DNA of 64,000 nt from Glandiceps talaboti (GCF_964340395.1 NC_135566.1:18741001-18805000), one strand, 5' to 3'; positions 35,201 through 64,000 are shown, numbered from the stretch's first letter. Notes: generated by a model not told the origin, from the sequence alone. Made by a program: numbers and translations.

Positions 35201-38200
35201 TGCAGATACCCAACCACGACTCCATCTCCAGTCTGTTTAAACTAAAGTCATGGTGAAAGTATGAAGTCAGCGTCAAAGTAAGGAACTAGACTATGCTGTC
35301 ATGGATTTCCAAGAGGAATCTATAGTTTATGCAACAAATTATGGGCAAAGAAAGTGCTCAGATTTCTATTCTTGCGAACTCTGCCGTCACAATTCAAACT
35401 GTCAATTAAAGATTCGGAGAGTAATCACGTAAAGATGATATGTACTACATCCATATTCATTTAAAAGTGTTATTCTTACCTTTATTTCCACACAAACTTG
35501 TAGAGCCCTGGTGCTGGTAAGCTGTCCTCGTATCCTCGTATATGTTGAGCTGCTCCTTGTACTTCAATTCATGTAGCCCCTACAGAATTAATTAACTCTA
35601 GGTGGCGCGCTCTAAAACACGTGACTCGGCGATCAGTTTTTATGGCGGGGGGGGGGGCTCAATTTGGGACTCAAAGTAGGGATCGTCATTTTTACAAAGT
35701 GAATAATTGGGGGGGGGGTCACCTTATTTTCAACGACTGAACGAAACCATGAACCACCCTGCTGTACTTAGATTTCCATTCATCAAATGTATGTGCATAC
35801 AATAAACCATAAACAATGGCTATAAATATACGTTCAAATATAACATAAACTGTTTGTCTCTTGATACATCCCAAGTATATGACACGGAGTCATAACATTG
35901 CACCTTTGAAGCAACAGTTTTGTTAGAAATGACTTCTCAATATTGCAGGCCATTAGTTGCATTGTGTCATCATGCGGTATAAAAACTTGCATGTGTAGCT
36001 GCACACGTAACACATAAAAAATGAAATACCTTGAAATTTACTGGATGGACTGACTTCAAAATCTGTGCCTCCATTGACCTGAACATGTTGAATTGCACAC
36101 AAACATAGCAAATATATAGAGAAACACTTTAAAATAGTTTAATGAATTTGTATCTCTAAATGGTAACTGACCGTCTCAACTGTGCACGTTTTCCAAAAAT
36201 TTCTCATTCTACTTGATCTTTTTTATTATTATTTGACTTGAAATGATTTAAACTTTTGAAACCTAAAATTAATGATACTTTTATGATATAACTAAGTTGT
36301 GTTTTACTTCTGAATACTGCTCTAAATGGCCTCCAAAGGGTGTTCTTTTTTCAAAAAGCTCTTACCATGGAATGGGCATCACCCTTCCCAAACCCTCCCC
36401 CCATGCCTGCATAGCAGGCTGGGCACGACTTGAAATGATTTAAACTTTTGAAACCTAAAAATAGTAATACTTTTATGATATAACTAAGTTGTCTTTTACT
36501 TCGAATGGTGCTCTAAATAGCCTCCAAAAGGTGTTCATTTTTCAAAAAGCTCTTACCATGGGAGGGGGACAACCCTTCCCTGCGCTTGTATAGCAGGCGC
36601 GCACGCGCATAGAGTGCACTTTTACAGGTTAATAATCATATTAACTCCATTTCTAATATTGTACTTTTATAATTAGCTGAATTAATCTATAATGGTAATA
36701 GGTCACCCAATCTAAGAGATATCCTAGAACTTCAAGATTGGTTACTAATAAACCATGAATATTCTGCATGTCCATGAACAGACAATCATACTTCTCATAG
36801 GGTTCCTGTCTAAAGAGCTTTATACATGTGAAGTAATGGGATAGCAATTTACTAGAAAAACTTAAAAATACTGTAAATGTAACAAGTAAAATTAACTATG
36901 CAGTGTGCTGTATTGTGCTTTGAGAATCTAGAGTGTCTTTTGCAAGAACGAGAAGAATGTTTCTTGTCAACAGATGTCGGGGGTGGGTCAGTGTGGTTTT
37001 TTTTCATTTGTCAGAGGGGAGGGGGTTGGATTGTTTTGTGGATGAATTGTAAGGGATTACTACTTTTAAGTACAACAAGAACAAGAAGTCAACGGCCCAC
37101 CCCCGGCCGTAAAAACTGATCGCTCCCTAAAAGCATACTACATTGCTCAATTTCAATGTAACGTAGCTTGAAGTACGGTTACAGACCACTCTTCTTCTGC
37201 AGTAGAGTGTAATAGACTGTTACAAGTAAGCAAATGAGCAAATCAGTTCTGGGTGTTCAGATATAACTTAAACCCCTTGTAGTTTCTATGGCAGTATATT
37301 TTGTTCAGTGTCAGTTTATAGTGATTTATCATTTGCCACAAGAGTTAGCACCTATGACATGGTGTACTTTTTTTCTAGAGATGAAAATTGAATTTGTGCC
37401 GCGTTATTATTTACACCACCACTTAACATTACTTTTTAACTTATGGGGATTATCATACCGAATAAACAGTCAATTATATGCTGATTAGGAGTAACACGTA
37501 ATCAGTATATGATTGAATATTTATCCCGTGCGATAATCCCCAAAAAGGTAAGACACAAGGTACATCACCAGTATAACTGATGCATGTACTTGGTAAATAT
37601 GGAAATTAGAGACGTTTTCATTTAGATAAGGGGACTTGGTACTAATAGAAGAATGGACAAGATGTCTTTATTCTGTCAATACAGAGAGGGGATATTTAGA
37701 CAGAAAAGAAGACCAAAAGGTTTTTTTTAATTATTAAATCAATACACCTGGGAAAGGAAAACTAACAGTTTCGTTTCACCACAGAAAAATAACAAATTCT
37801 ACGCCACATAGTCGCAGTTCCATGTGTCATCATGGGGACAAACCAAAAGGTGTTCATGACACTTACTGGGGTGTTCGAAGCTAATTATGTGCCATTTATT
37901 GTTGGGTCTCGATCCGCACTGCTATTTATTGAGCGGAGCTGATCGACTGATATATGCACTGCCATGTATTGAGGGTTCCAAATTGACTGATTGACTTTCC
38001 TGTACTGAGGGGTCCAAAATGACAGATGGGCTATCCTGTATTGAGGGGTTCTGATTAAAAGGCATAGTTAACATGGATCAAACCAAAGGTTGAAACCAGT
38101 CAAATATAGTTTTCATGTGATTTGTTATTGTTCGATCGATGTACTTCACCAATGTTTGATTTTCGTTGTGATCATAGTGCAGTATAGAAAGTAAGCAGTG

Positions 38201-38931
38201 ACAGAACTGGTTCATTAACCAAACTTCCAACGGAAGATATAAAGACAATTTAATACAAATATCAGAAAGGAATAAAATTGTTGTAAACATTTGATGACAT
38301 CATATAGATTGTTACATTCAGTGTATAAAACCACAATATCAAAATAATTATCAAGAAGAAACAATTTGTTGAGTTAACTACGTCACTGATAAAACATAAG
38401 TATTTCAATGAAAGATAATAAGGCCAGACATACCACTGTAAAAAAATTCATTTAAACGTAAATACAACATTTTTCACCCTGTATTGCTCTACAACTGTAA
38501 ATGTCGTTGTTTCCAAAGATTTACAGCGCCTTGCAGATTTTTGTTCACTCACTGTGTGCAATCACGCAGAAACAAATTAAAATCTTTACATGCTATATTT
38601 TAAGATTGCAAGATGCAATAAAGAACAAATTCTTGCTACATTTAGTCTGAATGAAATAAGCCTAATAAACGTATTGCAACTAGATGCAAACTGTCCATGG
38701 AGAAAACTCCCATTCCTTGTGGTATTAATTTGATGTCTTTGCGGTAGTTGTTAGCTCATTTTACTTAAGACAAAATGCAGCAAGAAACTGTATTCATTCA
38801 ATCTTGCTACCTTACACTAAAGTTACAATGTAACAGGTGCAATTCGTCATTGGTTTAAAAGGATAGTGGACGGTGATCTAAAATGAGCTGCTGTTTTAAA
38901 ATGCGCATCTCATCCCTTGTCTACGGCTGTG
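35201..38931. other. Intergenic stretch 3' of the sialyltransferase gene
   Basis: Holds G-tract modules (35645, 35710, 37010), a duplicated ~115-bp segment (36230-36360 and 36420-36550, sharing TTTGAAACCTAAAA and CTTTTATGATATAACTAAGT), an inverted copy of the 9760-9920 repeat (36660-36900) and a MITE-like inverted pair near 38630-38790. No exon supported. Confidence 0.45.
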
Positions 38932-54335
<15,404 letters not shown>

Positions 54336-54894
54336 GTTATAGTTTATATTTACTGTTCGTAATTACCGTACTACGAGGATGATCCTGGATTATATTAGAC
54401 ACCCGGATGGTGAGTAGACGCTCCTCAATTAGACCTGTACGTGTGTACGAGACAAAAAAAACAGTACTGTAAACGAAAAGTGAAGACAGTGGAAGTTCAG
54501 GTCTAGAGAATATGCAAACTATGAACAATCCCAACGGTTAGCTATCAAAGAAATAAATACCCTACCTCAGACCATTATATAGAAAACAGAATATGTAACG
54601 CCTATTAGTCCATCATGAGCTGGAGGGGTTGGTCCGTACCACTGGGGGGGGGGGGCAAAGGTTGTCATACCTTTTCTGAAAGCTCCGAATGTGAACCTGT
54701 CCTTTTGCTAGAGTTTTCAGAAAAGTAGCATTAAGCTTTCAAAACAGTTACCATGGCAACCATCTATCAAATATACTAGTCTGAGATCAGTTTCTATTAT
54801 AAATCTCTATAACTTTGGAATAAAGAAAGCTAGTTGCATGATTTAAATGTGTATAGATGTACTTTGAACATACAGCTATACATTGAACATGTGA

Positions 54895-55690
54895 TCTGAA
54901 TGAATGAATGAATGAATGAATGGATGGATGTTTATTTCACCAAAAACAATAATGAAAAAAATGACATCAATAATTACTTATACAATATATTAACTCTGGT
55001 GGGGGCCATGGGAATAGGTATATATACAAAGTCGAGTCCATGATCCATATACACTCCTACTTAAGATATACTTGATGCGAATTACGAAGAAATAGTGAAA
55101 TAATTACTAACAACTACTATTTACAAGAGAAAGTAAAAATGTCTACATATTGTTTTCGGGGTTGCATTTACCTAATGTGTGGTAGATACACTTGCCGTAC
55201 TACCACTAATCCCATGTACATCAAAATTAGCACTTATGATAACATCAACAAGGAACAATATTGAAAAAAAAAACTAGGTCAAATATAGAGCAACCTTTGC
55301 CAGATGAAAAAATAAATTACTCTGTGAGAAAATATGGTGTTTTTTGAACTGATATCTATTAGTAAAATGTTTCATCATTGTAGGAAATGAATTCCAATGC
55401 TCGGTAGCTACATATTTGAAGTTGTGTTGGCTGACCGTGAGCTTTACCTTAGGAATTCAACTGGCAAGTTTCCATTGAGACTTGATTGTGAGGCACGGGT
55501 CGGGGCATATAGTGGTAAAGATTATGGGCGTAATGACCTTTTTATTAAGGTCAAATAAGAATAAGCAGGACTGTTGTTTGCAGAGTTGATAAATATCAAG
55601 AATGCCAAGTTGGGCTATAAACAGGGGAGCAGAGGGAGCATCTTTGGAATTGATGGTGGACAAATGGGACAGGTTACATAAATATCAAAA
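54895..55690 (-). pseudogene. LINE ORF2 3' relic
   Basis: A minus-strand frame reads SAPLFIAQLGILDIYQL, matching HSAPLFKKLKILNIYNQ of the full LINE in this window, and continues to a tail of CATT units at 54897-54930. Only the C-terminal region is left and it has stops. Confidence 0.6.
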
Positions 55691-55699
55691 TGGGAATAT

Positions 55700-57830
55700 T
55701 CGATAAAGTGTGGTCTGAATTACTGTACGTTTAATTTCTATGCAAATCACAAAGGTAGCAGTGCTATACCTTTTCGGAAAGCTCAGAAGGTGATGAAAAT
55801 ATAAAAGTATTTGCTAGAAATTTCACAAGTGTTGTAAAGCTTTAAAATCCATTGCCATCGCAACCCTTGACAATATCACGGAATTGTCTTTGCTATATAT
55901 TTCGATATCTCCTCCATATGATTCCCATATATTGAGCACATGAACCTGGTGTTTGAAGGTCAATGTCAAATGATGCAGATGATGTAATGTCAAAATTTTA
56001 TATAATACTTTAAATTCCCATGAAAATCCCAACGGCAAAAGAGCTGTACCATTTTTGTAAGCTGAACGCTGTTGCTAGAAATTTCAATTCCACCGCTAGA
56101 AAAACAGAGGTGAACATGTGTTTCAATTTGGTCTTTCATGGCAATCAAGCAAAATTTATGTAAAATCATGGATTGAGTCTTCAAAAAAAAGAGACTTTTA
56201 TTTCCTGAATACGTTGCGTTCCTCTTTAACGCGACTATATGTATTTGTGAACAATTAGCAAAAGTAGTCCTTTCTTTTATCCGAATATAGACACCATTAC
56301 AGCCCTTATACTTTCATTGGGCTAATTCACCACGCTTTCACTATAGCTATTACCAGTTTATGTCAAAAGCAACAGTTTTGACTATAATAATATATACTAT
56401 TTGTTTAAAAAATTTATTCATCAAACAAAATGTTGTTGATATGTCGTCAGATTTCTAGTAAACGTGGTGCATTCTACTTTAAATTATTCTTTATTTCAAA
56501 TATTTCAATAAACTCACTCAAATTCAAAATAAAATACATTAAGGAATTTCCGATCATGTTTCCAAGATTACGGATGATCAACTCATCTCAACGTCAAACT
56601 TACAGATCTGGTGAGTTGTTTTCAGAGTTGCTAAAGCGGAGCAGCGCCAATTTCTGAACGCGAGGAAAATTCATACACAATGTGCAATTACACGCGGTGG
56701 GGTGGTGGTGGTGGTGGTGGTGGTGGGGGGGGGTAGGCTTCATCGCATCTTTCCTGACAGTCGTCAAAAAAGTGCCTCGTGGGTGAACTATGCTTTGTTG
56801 CTTATAATAATGATAATAGTAATAATAATAAAACTGTTGATTTTTATATAGCGCTTTCGCACTCTGTGTTCAAAGCGCTTTACAACTATGCTTCATTATC
56901 GACAGTTATATTAAAAACTTACATCTATTGCTTCTTTTGCGTCTTCCTTTTTCCTATTTTCTGGTATTCTTTTACTCTGTACAGTAAATATTGTTGCTTA
57001 ACATGTTTGAATTCCAGGTAGACATCGCTAAAATGTCCAATCGGGGCATACTTAATGAATAATACAACTGTTTTGTAACAAATAAGAACGGACATTCGAT
57101 CTTCTCAAATCTAGGTCTGACAAGTTAGTTGTATTTACAATGATCCCCTTTGAATCATGTACACTGTGAGATGTTCCAAGATAAACAAATACGTCCGAGA
57201 CTGTATCTATTCTTAGACTTCAGTTTGGATACCTCTATTGTTATCTAAATCCAGTATGAGTACAAACATTAGTTTTGAACTGCTTTCATGGCGATTTTTG
57301 TTTGTGTTCTCTGTGCATGTCGACAAACCAACAACCTTAGTATAGAGTTGCCCACACATAACGCTTGTTTGCCTTGCGGACGTTATTTATGGTGAATACA
57401 CCTGTTCTTTTTTTGTAAATGTCTCACTGACATAACCACACAGAGATGATGTTACAATTTAAACCAGTTGGGTCGATATAAGACGTCTCCTGGCTTGCCA
57501 AAAATAGTAACATTCTGTTGTCTGGCGCGACAAATATCTCACTGATGTTGCAAAATCTTTTAAGTCTGGCTCAGAACAATGTAATTAACAAATGTTGCTA
57601 TGTGTCATCATCTGGTTCGGTTAAATTGAAGTACAAATTGTTATATTTTAATTCATGACACGTCTGAAAAATGTATATGTTGCTAAAATTTAAATGATTA
57701 ATGGAGGATTTGTTAATGGCAGCTCAAGTTGAGTAATGTTACAATTGTTGGTTAGGGTTTTTATCAAGGCATATGATAAGATGTATTAATGTCAGTAATG
57801 TTTTTCCATTGGCTCTGTTAGTATTCATAG
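55700..57830. other. Repeat-derived intergenic stretch
   Basis: Two ~280-bp units sharing ACC(T)TTT...GAAAGCTCAGAA and TTGCTAGAAATTTCA (55750 and 56030), related to 54650-54830 across the LINE relic. A GGT run sits at 56697-56735, and a TATATAGCGCTTT...AAAGCGCTTTACA palindromic repeat at 56845-56885. No gene. Confidence 0.5.
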
Positions 57831-57832
57831 AA

Positions 57833-58144
57833 CTACATTCTGGCTTTGTATTCATAGCACTACATACTACTACATTCTGGCTTTATATTCATAGCACTAC
57901 ATACTACTACATTCTGGCTTTGTATTCATAGCACTACATAGTACTACATACTGGCTTTGTATTCATATCACAGCACCACTCACTACATAGTTATTGGCTT
58001 TGTATTCATAGTTACTGTACTACATACTACTACATACTGGCTTTGTATTCATATCACTACATACTACTACATACTGGCTTTATATTCACAGTACTACATA
58101 CTACTACATACTGGCTTTGTATTCATAGTACTACTACTACAGTA

Positions 58145-58191
<47 letters not shown>

Positions 58192-58702
58192 ATACTGGCT
58201 TTGTATTCATAACACTACATACTACTACATACTGGATTTGTATTCATAGCACTACACACTACTACATACTGGCTTTGCATTCATAGTACTACATACTACT
58301 ACATACTGACTTCGTATTCATAGCGCTACATGCTACTACATACTGGCTTTGTATTCGTAGTACTACATACTGGCTTTGTATTCATAACACTACATACTAC
58401 TACATACTGGCTTTGTATTCATAGCACTACATACCACTACATACTGGCTTTGTATTCATAGCACTACATACTACTACATACTGGTTTTGTATTCATAGCA
58501 CTACATACTACTACATACTGGCTTTGTATTCATAGCACTACATACTACTACGTAATGGCTTTGTATTCATAACACTACATACTACTACATGCTGGCTTTG
58601 TATTCATAGCACTACATACTACTACATACTGGCTGTGTATTCATAGCACTATATACTACCACATACCTGCTTTGCATTAACAACACTACATACTACTACA
58701 TA
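57833..58702. repeat. ~37-bp minisatellite
   Basis: About 22 units around ACTACATACTACTACATACT plus GGCTTTGTATTCATAGC, with a (CTA)n expansion at 58142-58192. Unit length varies. Not coding; it has no CRISPR-like spacers. Confidence 0.92.
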
Positions 58703-58709
58703 CTGATTT

Positions 58710-60155
58710 GAAATTGATTATGTGGTCTGAGACAATTTTCAATTTGGGCCAATTTAGTTTGAAGGGGGGGGGGAGGGGTAGTAGGGTCTTAGGCCTAACT
58801 AAAAGAAGTTAGTTTTTTTTAATTTTACATTGAACTAATACACTCGCCTGGCACGACACACATATGAACCAGCATTGCTGTAAGTTCTTTGCACATATGG
58901 TTAGCTATCATTAACAGTAATTGTGTAAAAGAGCAAATGACCGTAAACACAACATTCTCGCGTTCACTCTGATCGTTTGAGGCAGTCAATTGACTAAAAT
59001 GTAACAATTATATTTAAATCCTTCACATGCCAGACGATATCACGTGGAAATGATAATTCGATTTTTTTTCGTGTCAAATGATAAGATTTAACAACTTTTA
59101 CATGTTTTATAAAATATCTTGCCTGTGGTGTTATGCAAATCATTACTTGCAAGTACGTCAGGCTCAAATTTAAAGACATGCAAACTTTAAACACAGATCT
59201 AAACTCCTCACAAGATTGAAGAATGATTTGTTATCGGTCCTAGAGCAGTTGTGAGCATGGAGGTACAGCGAGAGATCATTATATCATTGTTTTCTCTCTT
59301 TCCCTAACGCCTATGGTTCTGTTTAAGACAATCTTTCTTTCAACACACGAAATGTAGACACAGTGCGTAACCATGGATGTATAATTAGTTCACAGCATTC
59401 GTAAGCGACACTGAAATATCTAAATGACAAAGAGGTCGTGATGAAATGGCATTGATACATGCTGTCGGCGATCGCGATGCATACCTAAGAGCCTACATGA
59501 GGTTCTGTCGCAATAGTGACACTTGGAATTTGCCGCCATGTTAAACTGCACTAGTCTGTAATTGCAGTATCGTTTTTCGATCAGACAACCACAATCTATT
59601 CACTGAAAAGTGTTAAAATACCAATAATCCGACATCGTACATGTTAATCAGTGGTCGATCTTAACAGGTTTAAATCGTGATTACCGTTGAGGGCGCTGAT
59701 TTTCAGTGCGGACCCAAAAACCGATTTGATTTCCTTTATCATGTGTATACAGCTAAATATACTCTGTTACTGAATCAGAGTGTACAACATTCTGAGTAAG
59801 CTACTGTATCAACAAAATGTTTTCATAAAATACCTTAGTAATGCTTGGTACAATCACAGGCAATAAAAATTATAGCACAATCTCCACGATACGTTCTCTG
59901 TACAAGTACTGCTTTTATTTTCTAGTGACACAAACAAGCTCAACGTGAATATAAAGATTTGAATTGAATTTAGAGAAAACATATAACTGTTTCTTGTTTG
60001 TTGCTACTCAAACAGTAGTATAAGAGTACACATGACTTCTAAGACTCGCAGAACGATATTGAAGCATAAACATTGGAGAAGCCAATGTTATAGGCGTTGC
60101 TGAGAGATCTAGATGCACAGACAGTGGAGAGAAACCAATATCATAAGGGTCGATA
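58710..60155. other. Intergenic stretch, no supported gene
   Basis: A G-tract at 58765-58780 and scattered short frames only. Confidence 0.4.
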
Positions 60156-60657
60156 CAAAACACAGGTACAGGCCAGGTACAGGTCAGGCCAGGCCAGGCC
60201 AGGCCAGGCCAGGCCAGATATCGGGTGAATATTCTTTTTTGGATTCACATTCAGATCCAAAGATGTGAATCCGAGATTTTCGATTTGTTGTCAGGTTATT
60301 TTTTCTCAGCAATTCGCCATCAGTTATCTTTGTTTTCAAAATCACTACACAATTATTGTCTTCAGTTCTAGGAATTACATCCCCAAAGATAAAAAAACGA
60401 TCTAGCAGGTGACTCTGTGTCATGACTGGAAATCTGTCACCCTTGCAAAAATTGATAAAAACATAGTGAAAATCAATGCCCTCAGTACATCCTAATTTTT
60501 TGTTGCATTTATAAAAGAGAAGGTGAAATTATATATTTCAAATAGATTACAAATGAAAACAGATGACGGTTCTTTGGATCTTAATGTGAATCGAAAAGAA
60601 ATTTTCAGGATTTGTCTGAATTGGTCTGGCCTATACCTGGCCTGTACCTGTGTTTTG
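60156..60657. mobile_element. ~500-bp TIR element (MITE) with AGGCC expansion
   Basis: Ends CAAAACACAGGTACAGGCCA are inverted copies. Similarity continues inward to GATTCACATT(C/A)AGATCCAAAG (left about 60242, right about 60571), giving arms of roughly 90-105 bp. The left arm carries an (AGGCC)n run at 60184-60217 and a perfect 10-bp stem hairpin at 60241-60272. It sits between two ~65-bp direct repeats (60094-60155 and 60665-60730), so it probably landed in or created a tandem duplication. No transposase. Confidence 0.65.
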
Positions 60658-62849
60658 AACGACCGTTATCATAAACGTTGGTGAGAGACGCATAGACAAT
60701 GGAGTGAAGCGAATATCATGATGAGACGTGAGTGACAGATGCTCTCCAACGTAGCCAATTCAACATGTACAATTATTAAAGATTGTCTCGCATAAGTGAT
60801 TTTTAGAAGCATTCAAGGAACCCATCATGTTACACCTACTATCAAACTGATAGTAGCCGAGAGCGCGAAGGAAAAACCGTATTATATACTTGTATATAAT
60901 TGTACCATATAATTGTATATAGTTGTATAATATGTGTGTTGTTGAATGGTCAGCGCCAAACTGTACAAACCCATATACAGTGTATTTGATTTCCTAGTGC
61001 GTCATTGATTTCATATATAAATTAGTGTTGCCAAGCGCTTATACATGCTCTTACATCCATGCTTGGGATTGGACGCGACGTTTATTTAGTCCAAGTACTA
61101 GGCTGAAAAAAACCCGTACGAGATCTACAACCGAGATCGTAGTTGTTTGGAAAATACAGTCTACGCGACGTCAACCTGTTTGAAACGCCGCTCAATGAAA
61201 GTATGTGTGCCTATTTATGCATGAGTGTGTGTAACTGCAACAGTGTTTCACAAAAGCGATAATCAATCAAGATTTCAAGACACAGCATGTTCAGTACCAC
61301 CACCACCACCACCACCTCCAACAGTTGGTGTTGTCCCAAACAACAATCACGCAATGTCTGAGGCATTATTCAATAGAGAATGTCTCCACCAAATAACCAT
61401 GTCTGTGAGTGTTACATTATAACATTCTGTGTGTACCAAATAACCATTATCTTTGATTGTTACATTGTAACATTTTGTCTGTACCAAAAAAAACATGTCT
61501 GTGAGTGTTACATTGTAACATTCTGTCTGTACCTAATAAACCATGTCTGTGAGTGTTACATTGTAACATTCTGTTACGTTTGTACCTAATACAACTATCA
61601 TTGATACACGTTACACACATTTTCAATAACACTTCGAATGAGCGACAGAGTCAAAGGAGAAACCTGACAACGGGTTCAATTATAATGATGTTGCGTACAC
61701 TGTATCTTCCATTATTTTGGTTGTAGCTTGTGGTTGGAACTCAGACCTTTCATTTCAAATGCTGACAACAAATGGCCACTCCCATGACAACAACGAAAAG
61801 TTTTATCGAAATGTCGTCACAATACTGAACTTCAGAAATGGAACTTTCAAAACCAGTATTAATAATTCGTTAACTTCATACAGATGTGAAAAATGTACAT
61901 CCCTTACCGGCATTCTGACTTCAACACACTAAACTTGTGTTCAGGAGTTCCTGGTACATAGACATCAAATTTCAACGTTGTCTATAAAAAACACACTCCC
62001 CATAGGTATATATAGCTTCACATTTCATGTACATCTGTAAGTGTATTGTCGCCCAGTCTACGTCTGCCAAGCACGCCCAGGTTGTGACAGGGCGCCCTCT
62101 TGGTACATAGTTATAGGGAATCATGAATAACTCCACGATACGACATAATTTACCGTAGTCAAATTTGTCCGATCTCGGTTTCAAATCTTAGCAAAAGGGG
62201 CAGGGAATAGGGTCTAGATGATTTTGCTTGTGGTGGTGATATAATTCTGTTGTTTTGAATGGGGTTCTCTTATTTTCTTTTCCAGTTGCATAACCACTCT
62301 GACTGTCCTTCCAGAGTGACTCGTAGTACTAAATTTCATTGCCTTTCGTAAGAGCAAACAAGTCTGTTTGATTTCTGTTCCTATACTCATTATTGCAATC
62401 CAAAATTCTGAACTACCACAGTACACATGATACATAATTTTATACATATCATTAATTAATTATATATGCAAATGAGTCTTTAAAATCAAACGTTGCATCA
62501 AAAAGTTATAAAGGAAACTTGCGTTTTGTTATACAATTCGTGTCTATGTACCAATTTGAAATTATATGAAATGTGAAGCTTCCATTCTCATAATATTGAC
62601 AATCGTCAATTATGCTACATTGAAAAGTTTTCAAGGCCACATTGTCGTCCACATATGTACAAAGTGTTAATGAATTTTCAATGATGAGTGCATTCTTAAG
62701 GTATTTCCTCATTACAAAAAATACATTAATTATACAAATAACTCATTGAAATTAGTAAAATACACACCAGCTCAAGTTTGGATTTTGTTTTATGTTTAGC
62801 TGGCATTCCAGCCCTTTTCTCACAAAATATGCTCGGAATTTGTGTTGGC
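60658..62849. other. Intergenic stretch around the 52-bp repeat
   Basis: Apart from the 52-bp tandem and a short CCA run at about 61295-61320, I see no exon or RNA gene. A 77-codon minus frame at 62214-62447 is unassigned. Confidence 0.35.
61385..61590. repeat. ~52-bp tandem repeat, four units
   Basis: Each unit holds CCATGTCTGTGAGTGTTACA, then TTGTAACATTCTGTCTGTAC, with small changes. The short Cys/Tyr-rich peptides across it are artefacts. Confidence 0.85.
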
Positions 62850-63329
62850 TTCAATTTAGTCATAGATAAATTGCACTAGATCCTAAAGGACATAAGTAGA
62901 ATTTTTCTTTCCACGTTTTCGCGATGATCATAGTCCATCTCTCACGTGTAGGTGAGATGATTTGTTTTATGATCACGATTTTCTCGAATATGTAAAAAAA
63001 GAATTAGGTATTGGGTAAGCGGAACCAAACAACTTTTTTTATTTGGCCTTCAAGTCACTACCAAAAGTTGATGGAGGTTACTTGGTGTATACTTGTACAC
63101 GCTGGCAGGACTGTGTGCTATATACATAAACTCAGTATATGTAAAATGTCTATACTGGAGTAAACAGTGCTCAATACATATGTATGTAGAGCAGTATAAA
63201 TAAGACAGTATCAAGTAAGATACACAGGTCGTCTGATGATCGCATTAACAGCGTGAAACACTGTAACAGCTCCCGTGCATCTTAATACTTGATACTGTTC
63301 AATTTAGTCATAGATAAATTGCACTAGAT
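62850..63329. repeat. 448-bp segment defined by 32-bp perfect direct repeats, with inner inverted repeat
   Basis: TTCAATTTAGTCATAGATAA plus TTGCACTAGAT occurs at 62850-62881 and 63298-63329. Just before the second copy are inverted arms GACAGTATCAAGTAAGATAC (63204) and its partner ending at 63299. Possibly a duplication tied to a small foldback element. Confidence 0.6.
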
Positions 63330-63370
63330 AAATTGCACTATATATATATATTCAAGAAATCAGTCACCAT

Positions 63371-63787
63371 TTGATGATCACACAAGTTTTAAGAAAGTCA
63401 CATTTTGAGGGCGAAAATCAGTCACCAAAAATTGTGACAGGCACTGTTGGTCCTATTTTGAGAAATATACTTTGGGGTTTTGGCAACCTAGTTTCAGTAT
63501 TAATTAGTTATAGTTTAATGTCATCTCATTTAAACACTGATACAGATTTCAAATCACCGATGACCCAAGAAATGTTCCAGTTAATCTGCTTGAGCAACAC
63601 CTGCAGATCAGTCAAAACATTGTATTATGATTTGTTGATTCAATACAACTGCTTGTTACTAATTAATAACAAACGACACCATTTTTTCTCGCAATGGCTG
63701 TACATAAAACGGAATATAATGTCAAGACGAAAGCAGAAAATGATCACAAGTACTCAATTATTTGGAGACGGTTGTTATTTTGGATAA
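63371..63787 (+). other. Unassigned 138-codon reading frame
   Basis: Open frame MMITQVLRKSHFEGENQ... to DGCYFG with a hydrophobic middle. No family recognised and no splice context read. It is in AT-rich sequence where frames of this length are uncommon but possible by chance. Confidence 0.15.
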
Positions 63788-64000
63788 AAATTATTTTAAT
63801 ACAATTTCTTTTCTTTTTCTTTGCTCAGTAATTTTACTCCCTTTAGTGGTCCTATGGATGACAAATGGGTATTTATTTTGGATTGTTAATTCATAAAATA
63901 ACTCTACTGTGTTTAGATTTGGAAAAAAACAATGTAAAACAAAATATACTAAATCTTTGTTTGTAGCTCAATGAATTGCAAAACATCAACGAAAACGTGC

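Noticed and set aside
57833-58702. CRISPR-like array
   Set aside because: The repeats are head to tail without unique spacers, in a eukaryotic genome. It is a minisatellite.

Overview
This is eukaryotic nuclear DNA: intron-containing genes with GT/AG junctions, a LINE, TIR transposons, minisatellites, many simple repeats and a eukaryotic-type tRNA-Lys. It is AT-rich. The gene content (a vertebrate-style alpha-2,8-sialyltransferase beside Ebony-like amine ligases) and the repeat types (CR1/L2-like LINEs, a TTAA-flanked Kolobok-like element, long CTGT arrays) fit an invertebrate deuterostome such as a hemichordate or cephalochordate. That placement is inference; the species cannot be fixed from the window.

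Region 1 (1-6.5 kb) and region 2 (22.7-30.2 kb) hold two tandem, minus-strand Ebony-like genes. Each has an AMP-forming adenylation domain, a phosphopantetheine carrier domain and a C-terminal GNAT-like acyltransferase domain, the architecture of Drosophila Ebony (beta-alanyl amine synthase). Copy 2 can be rebuilt completely from four phase-consistent exons, 914 aa, including a last exon of only 206 nt. Copy 1 lacks only its last exon, which should lie beyond the left edge. Introns and flanks also align, so this is a duplication of a block of at least 6.4 kb.

Between the copies (6.5-22.7 kb) lie a hairpin-type repeat region, a nearly intact CR1/L2-type LINE on the minus strand (11.1-15.6 kb; ORF1 intact, ORF2 with one frameshift), and a tandem array of ~1.0-1.3 kb units. 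Three of the four units carry a tRNA-Lys(TTT) gene on the minus strand next to a CTGT/CT microsatellite.

Region 3 (30.3-38.9 kb) is mostly repeats: an (AT)n run, a ~225-bp minisatellite, a 1.83-kb TIR element with TTAA target duplications that holds a 29-bp perfect hairpin, and a GC-rich, CpG-rich patch at 35.0-35.2 kb that looks promoter-like.

Region 4 (38.9-54.3 kb) is a minus-strand ST8Sia-type sialyltransferase gene. I could place six coding exons: signal anchor, stem, sialylmotif L in two exons, the L-S linker, and motif S/VS with the stop. Its introns hold inverted repeats, GA and CA/AT microsatellites, a 12-bp minisatellite and a broken LINE fragment.

Region 5 (54.3-64 kb) has no gene I can support. 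It holds LINE debris, a ~37-bp minisatellite, a ~500-bp TIR element with an AGGCC expansion and several short tandem repeats.

All gene models come from reading frames, splice sites and phases alone, with no transcript evidence.
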